The notes beneath the pieces are model-generated. The model made no database searches. It saw only the letters and a program-made list of their open reading frames with translations, and was not told the DNA's origin. The position numbers were made by a program, and so were the translations under genes. 64,000 nucleotides of DNA. Origin: Selenomonas sp. TAMA-11512. GTDB taxonomy: Bacteria > Bacillota > Negativicutes > Selenomonadales > Selenomonadaceae. Shown here piece after piece: positions 60,804 through 64,000 of the stretch. The stretch spans positions 1,575,001-1,639,000 of the forward strand of contig NZ_AP029018.1 in assembly GCF_037076525.1 (NCBI RefSeq). The letters are read 5' to 3'. Position 1 is the first letter of the stretch. Every line of letters begins with the position of its first letter.

Positions 60804-63800
60804 TATTCCTTCCCGTACGTTGCTGGCTTGCCATCTGCAGCGATGGGGACAGAGTCTCCATGCCGTGCCAGCAAATCGTATCGGACAGATGGCTCTTCCA
60901 AAACGCCACTGTACTTCTTGAAATTCTCTGCTTGCTCCATCACCTGTTCAAAGACTTCCTCGTTCCACTGGGGCGGGTAGCCGTTGTCATAGAGGAGGAT
61001 GGTGAGTTCCATGTCAAGCTGGTTCTTGATGTCGTCGCGCGTAGACCAGTTGGCGAATTTCGCTTTGTCCTCCACAAGCTCTTTGATTTTCTTAGCCAAG
61101 ACGATACACTTCTCATCCTCGTATGGAAAATCGTGCGTGTCGCGAACCTTGGTCAGTATGTCGAAAAACGCCTTTTCCTCGAATGAAATCCCCATCTTCT
61201 CAAAAGAAGCTTGATCTTCCTGCATATCCTTCAGGATGCCGATCAGCCGGTCAGAGAGGTCGTTGACGAAGTCCGCCACCACTTCGCTGGTAAAGGCCAG
61301 ATTGTCACGATTGTTGTATTCCTCCACGACCTTTCGCAGTCGCTCGTCAAATTCCACGGACTTCACCTTGTTCGTGCGTCCATAGGCAGTGATGGCTTTT
61401 CGCACCATTTTTAAGAGGGCGTTGAACTTCGTGATGGGGAGTTTCACCGCGTCGGCTTCTCTCAAGAATTCCTCGCTGAACATATCGACGGCTTTGCTTT
61501 CGCCCACGATGTTGTCTATGCCGGTGCAGGCAAGAGCCTCTTGCACCATGCGTTCCACCACCTGATTCATGACTTCCGCATCCGGCGCGTCGCCCTTGGT
61601 CTGCTTGTAGATGATGGAGCGGATGGCGAGATAGAACTGCGCCTTGGCCGTTTCGTCACTCGTCAGTTCTCCGGAGGGATAGCAGATAATGTAGGCGGCC
61701 TTCAGCCTTTGGGACAGCCCCATGAAGCGCGTCTGCCGCTCCTTGCCCGCTTGCACGAATTCAGCGGCATCATTGAGGCAGTTCAGCCTTTGGAGAGGCC
61801 TCCCCTTGAAGAAGATCGAGGCATCGAAGCCGACCATGAGTTCGTCCAGCATGGCGAGATGATTGCGGAAGATGGAGAGGGATATGGGCAGTTCATCCAC
61901 GGGATTTTCCTGCGGGCCTCCATACTTTTTGACAGCTTCCAACATATCGTTCTTGATGCCGATATAATCGACTACCAAGCCATGGTCTTTGCCGTCGAAT
62001 ACACGATTGACGCGGGAGATGGTCTGGATCAGGGTATGCTTCTGAAGCGGCTTGTCGATATACATGACAGCCAGCGACGGAACATCGAAGCCCGTGATCC
62101 ACATATCCACCACGACGGCAATCTTGAAATTGGAATCGTTGTTCTTGAAGTTCTCGTCTAGGGTTTTGCGATATTCCTTCGTGCCGCAGGCGTCGAAAAG
62201 CGTCTTTTCGTCGTTCGCGCCTTGCGTCGCCACGAGATTGATTTTCGGCAGGGCGAGGAGCTTGTCGAGTCGGTCTTTCGGAAGATTGCCTTCCTCGTCC
62301 GCTTTATGCGCCTCGCCCCATTCGGGGCGAAGAAGGGTGATGGCTTTCAGCACCGCAAAGGCGATCTTGCGGTCGGCGCAGACAATCATGGCTTTTTGCA
62401 CCACTTGCGGCTTTTCGGCGCAAAGAGATTCGTAGTGCTGCACGATGTCGGCGGCGAGTTTCTTAAGACGGTCTGGATGACCGAGGATCGCCGTCATTTT
62501 GCTCATCGCTCGCTTGCTCTCTTCGATTTGCTCGAATGTCGAGCCTTGTTCGGCACAGCGTGCATAGTATTTCTCGATTTCCTTCGCCTGCGCATCGGAG
62601 ACGATGACCCGTGCCAGACGCGGCTCATAGGCGATGCGTACGGTGATGCCGTCATCGCTGGATTCCTTCATGGTGTAGCTGTCCACCACACCGCCGAAGA
62701 CGGCGATGGTCTCATCGATGGGCGTGCCCGTGAAGCCCGCATAGGTGGCATTGGGAAAACCGCTTCGAAGGTAGTGGGCAAAGCCGTAGGTGGTGAAAAC
62801 GCCCTTGTCGGTCTTCTTGAGCTTCGCGCCTACTCCCGTTTGCGTGCGATGTGCCTCATCGGAGATGCAGATGATGTTGTTCCGGTTGGAGAGAAGCCCC
62901 GTCTTCTCGCAAAACTTCTGGATAGTGATGATATAGACGCCGCCGCTCCGGCGGTCTTTCAGCGTCTTTGCCATGTCTTCGCGATTCTCGATGCTCCGCA
63001 CATCGTTGTCGCGCAGATAGCGTTTCGCCGTGACAAAGAGCCTGGCAGTCTGCGTGTCCAAGTCTTCCCGGTCGGTGAGGATGATGATGGTGGGATTTTG
63101 AAAGAGAGCGTTGTCCCGCAAGGCAATAAGACGTGAGAGAAAGAGCATCGTGTAGGTCTTGCCGCAGCCCGTTGCGCCGAAATATGTGCCGCCCTTGCCG
63201 TCGCCTAGAGGGCGCAGATGCGCCTTGATATTCGCCAGCATCTTGTTGGCGGCAAAAAACTGAGGATAGCGGCAGACAATGGCTTCCTCCTTGCGGCTGT
63301 CGTCGGGGTAGAAGATGAAGTCCCGCAGCAGTGCGGTCAGGCGGTCTTTGGCAAAAGCCCCCTTTATTATGGTGAAGAGGGAGGAGATGCCGTTCGATGC
63401 CTTGTCATGGTCATTCGCCTTGTTCCACGAGTAATAGTAGGCATACGGCGTGAAGATACTGCCCATCCTGGTGTTCGCCCCGTCGCTGAGAACGGAGAGG
63501 AAAGTATACTTCATCAACCGGGGAATATCTCGGCAGTAACGGATGCAGATCTGCTCCCACGCATCGTGAATGGTCGCCTCTTCATTGATAGCGGATTTGA
63601 ACTCAAAAATCGCCACGGGAATTCCGTTCACGAAAACGAGCAGATCGGGGCGGCGCAGATGTTCCCCCTGCACAGAGTATTGATTCACCACACGGAAGCA
63701 GTTGTTCTCAGGCACGTCAAAATCCATGCAGTCTATATGGAGAGCCACGGCTTCGGCATCATCTCGCGCAAGGTCGAAGCCCTCGTCAAAAAGACGGAAG

Positions 63801-64000
63801 GCTGTGCGATTGCCGATATAGAGAGGGGCCGTCTGGATATGCTCCAGGCGATGGATGATTTTCGTCATTTCCGCTTCGGAGAGATGCGCCTCGGCATAAC
63901 GATGGCAAAGGAAATCCCGCAGATCATCTTTCAGCAAAATTTCTTCATAGCTTCGATGGAGCATACTGCCGTTCGTATAGGCGTAGCCCTCCTCCCGGAA
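60803..64000 (-). CDS. hsdR: Type I restriction endonuclease subunit R, 5' end beyond window
   Basis: The frame is open from the right edge to the stop at 60803, so the N-terminus is outside; the ATG at 63964 is internal (FREEGYAYTNGS precedes it in frame). Nuclease motif: RRPDLLVFVNGIPVAIFEFK. Motor: GATGCGKTYTM (Walker A), ILTDREDLDTQT, CISDEAHRTQTG (DEAD-like II), FTGTPID (III), MWITGFDVPSLAVMY and QTISRVNRVF (VI). HsdR translocates and cuts unmethylated DNA with HsdM/HsdS, not visible here. It follows a different restriction type (III) whose remnants lie directly downstream. Confidence 0.95.
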   Translation of the reverse strand, partial: FREEGYAYTNGSMLHRSYEEILLKDDLRDFLCHRYAEAHLSEAEMTKIIHRLEHIQTAPLYIGNRTAFRLFDEGFDLARDDAEAVALHIDCMDFDVPENNCFRVVNQYSVQGEHLRRPDLLVFVNGIPVAIFEFKSAINEEATIHDAWEQICIRYCRDIPRLMKYTFLSVLSDGANTRMGSIFTPYAYYYSWNKANDHDKASNGISSLFTIIKGAFAKDRLTALLRDFIFYPDDSRKEEAIVCRYPQFFAANKMLANIKAHLRPLGDGKGGTYFGATGCGKTYTMLFLSRLIALRDNALFQNPTIIILTDREDLDTQTARLFVTAKRYLRDNDVRSIENREDMAKTLKDRRSGGVYIITIQKFCEKTGLLSNRNNIICISDEAHRTQTGVGAKLKKTDKGVFTTYGFAHYLRSGFPNATYAGFTGTPIDETIAVFGGVVDSYTMKESSDDGITVRIAYEPRLARVIVSDAQAKEIEKYYARCAEQGSTFEQIEESKRAMSKMTAILGHPDRLKKLAADIVQHYESLCAEKPQVVQKAMIVCADRKIAFAVLKAITLLRPEWGEAHKADEEGNLPKDRLDKLLALPKINLVATQGANDEKTLFDACGTKEYRKTLDENFKNNDSNFKIAVVVDMWITGFDVPSLAVMYIDKPLQKHTLIQTISRVNRVFDGKDHGLVVDYIGIKNDMLEAVKKYGGPQENPVDELPISLSIFRNHLAMLDELMVGFDASIFFKGRPLQRLNCLNDAAEFVQAGKERQTRFMGLSQRLKAAYIICYPSGELTSDETAKAQFYLAIRSIIYKQTKGDAPDAEVMNQVVERMVQEALACTGIDNIVGESKAVDMFSEEFLREADAVKLPITKFNALLKMVRKAITAYGRTNKVKSVEFDERLRKVVEEYNNRDNLAFTSEVVADFVNDLSDRLIGILKDMQEDQASFEKMGISFEEKAFFDILTKVRDTHDFPYEDEKCIVLAKKIKELVEDKAKFANWSTRDDIKNQLDMELTILLYDNGYPPQWNEEVFEQVMEQAENFKKYSGVLEEPSVRYDLLARHGDSVPIAADGKPATYGKE

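Noticed and set aside
63964-64000. ATG 63964 as the hsdR start
   Set aside because: The frame stays open to the window edge and the preceding residues continue the domain, so it is internal.

Overview
The window reads as a chromosomal segment of an anaerobic Negativicute (Selenomonas-like Firmicute). That placement is inferred from gene content: an anaerobic cobalamin pathway, a trimeric [FeFe] hydrogenase, SpoVS/RNase Y/YmdB neighbours, and strong Shine-Dalgarno sites with frequent 4-base (ATGA) overlaps. No rRNA or tRNA gene and no CRISPR array was recognised.

Layout. 1-3.2 kb, minus: phoH-ybeY-era-recO RNA/DNA maintenance operon (recO runs off the left edge). 3.2-6.8 kb, plus: hypF-hydF, hydrogenase maturation genes for two different hydrogenase classes. 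6.8-20.5 kb, minus: a compact 15-gene cobalamin operon cbiD-E-T-F-G-H-J-C-A-cobU-cbiP-cbiB-cobS-cobD-cobC, without cbiL and without a visible B12 riboswitch. 20.5-21.7 kb: an IS481-like element abutting the last 107 bp of an IS30 element. 21.7-28.1 kb: rpmB, a cupin gene, a P-loop/Asp23 protein, a PHP phosphoesterase, spoVS, ymdB, an unknown gene and rny. 28.1-32.1 kb: a nested stack of three insertion sequences flanked by a 27-bp direct repeat. 32.2-38.5 kb, minus: hexuronate/sugar-acid catabolism (eda-VOC fusion, kdgK, uxaB, alcohol dehydrogenase, LarA-like protein). 38.6-42.5 kb: a membrane-anchored methyltransferase and a second nested IS stack (IS3 inside an ISLre2-like element). 42.5-44 kb: an Fsr-type MFS exporter. 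44-49 kb, plus: hydrogenase operon (NuoE-like, NuoF-like, HydA) and a ThrE exporter. 48.9-55.5 kb: nucleoside salvage/catabolism (nupC, pdp, deoB, deoD, azgA) with a divergent Crp/Fnr regulator; nupC and the regulator carry frameshifts. 55.6-57.1 kb: IS graveyard (ISL3, IS30, IS200 remnants) sitting on a TPP riboswitch that has lost its gene. 57.2-58.4 kb: Rrf2 regulator and NAD(P)-binding protein. 58.8-64 kb, minus: decayed type III restriction locus (res and DUF4391 remnants, a DUF1016 nuclease with an amber stop) followed by a type I hsdR that runs off the right edge.

How it fits together. The organism probably ferments sugars, uronates and nucleosides. Reduced cofactors are disposed of through an NAD(P)-linked [FeFe] hydrogenase, with HydF encoded 38 kb away. 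Corrinoids can be made from an early precorrin intermediate onward. Mobile elements dominate the boundaries between metabolic blocks. The most striking individual signals are the orphan TPP riboswitch, the two Russian-doll IS stacks, two genes whose best start codons are AUC (rny) and AUA (PHP), and a palindromic MITE-like repeat family, one copy of which lies in the leader of the MFS exporter.
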